The translations under genes and the position numbers were made by a program. This document shows, piece by piece, positions 4,749 to 5,105 of a stretch of DNA of 5,105 nucleotides. The stretch comes from Lachnoclostridium phytofermentans (lineage in GTDB: Bacteria > Bacillota > Clostridia > Lachnospirales > Lachnospiraceae), in the NCBI GenBank assembly GCA_003526525.1, contig DPVV01000553.1:1-5105 (forward strand). Direction: 5' to 3'. The notes below the pieces were generated by a model. The model saw only the letters and a program-made list of their open reading frames with translations. It did no database searches and had not been told where the DNA came from. The first letter of the stretch is position 1. Every line of letters begins with the position of its first letter.

Positions 4749-5105
4749 CTATTCTTTCTCCCCTATAATTACATTGAGTTTTTCTAGTTGCTGATCGGTT
4801 AACTTTTTTTTATGAAGTAGGTTGGCAAAAAGTAAATTACTAGAACCATTAAATAATTTATCTATTAAAGCTCTTGTCTCTTGTTCTTGAATTTCGTGTT
4901 TGGATACCAAAGGGTGACAATGAAAGTTTGGCTCAATTCTTTCAATGGCTTCTTTTTGAATACATTTTTTTATGACAGTATAGGTAGTATTGATATTCCA
5001 ACCAACATCTTTTAATAAGCAATCGGACAATTCTTTTGCCGTCATGTCGCCTCTTTCCCATAACAAATTCATAACCTTTAATTCGGAATCAAATAACTTG
5101 ATAGA
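4749..5105 (-). CDS. blaI: BlaI/MecI/CopY-family repressor, N-terminus beyond the window
   Basis: The frame is open to the window edge and encodes 118 visible residues. An internal Met at 5072 is not the start: the codons before it read SIKLFDSELKV, which continues into MNLLWERGDMTAKELSD as in BlaI-family proteins. The winged-helix DNA-binding domain is seen in 'SELKVMNLLWERG', 'TAKELSDCLL' and 'WNINTTYTVIKKC'. A C-terminal dimerisation part follows, with LIDKLFNGSSNLLFANLL. In this family the dimeric repressor binds TACA/TGTA-type dyads and is inactivated by cleavage triggered by the BlaR1-type protease encoded directly downstream. Few residues are likely missing, given a usual length of about 120-130. 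The operator and promoter lie outside the window. Confidence 0.93.
   Translation of the reverse strand, partial: SIKLFDSELKVMNLLWERGDMTAKELSDCLLKDVGWNINTTYTVIKKCIQKEAIERIEPNFHCHPLVSKHEIQEQETRALIDKLFNGSSNLLFANLLHKKKLTDQQLEKLNVIIGEKE

Noticed and set aside
5070..5072. ATG at 5072 as the start of the BlaI-like gene
   Set aside because: The in-frame codons before it continue the conserved BlaI N-terminal helix (FDSELKV), so this Met is internal.

Overview
The window is AT-rich, with Shine-Dalgarno sites of the GGAGG/AAGGAG type, strong A/T-flanked hairpin terminators and proteins of clostridial character. Together these suggest a strictly anaerobic, low-GC Firmicute, most likely of the Lachnospiraceae/Lachnoclostridium type. 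The genus is an inference from sequence style, not from a search.

Layout, left to right. (1) Positions 1-174 hold the C-terminal end of a probable 2-oxoacid:ferredoxin oxidoreductase beta subunit (+). (2) A 240-base leader with two inverted repeats precedes a complete rubrerythrin gene (415-969, +) for peroxide detoxification. (3) A 425-base non-coding gap holds an 86/89-purine low-complexity tract with an exact 25-base tandem duplication, bracketed by 16-base direct repeats, and then two hairpin terminators. (4) A small COG3910-like AAA/ABC-type ATPase lies at 1395-2249 (-). Its promoter (TTGAAC, 17-base spacer, TATAAT) is overlapped at the -35 by a perfect Firmicute LexA half-site dyad, GAACATATGTTC, so it is probably an SOS gene. 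(5) A divergent gene for a helical protein of unknown function is best started at 2454, not at the longer in-frame ATG at 2379. (6) A 16-bp-stem terminator separates it from a convergent minus-strand operon read right to left: blaI-like repressor (N-terminus beyond the window edge), blaR1-like M56 membrane metallopeptidase, then a small secreted protein of unknown function.

How the genes work together. The right-hand operon looks like a signal-transduction cassette: membrane protease (BlaR1-like), cleavable repressor (BlaI-like) and an exported product. The protease lacks the C-terminal penicillin-binding sensor domain of classical BlaR1, so its inducer is probably not sensed the way staphylococcal BlaR1 senses beta-lactams. 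Rubrerythrin and the oxidoreductase fit an anaerobe coping with oxygen. The ATPase is the only gene here with a clear stress-regulon operator. The window shows no transposase, tRNA, rRNA or CRISPR array.
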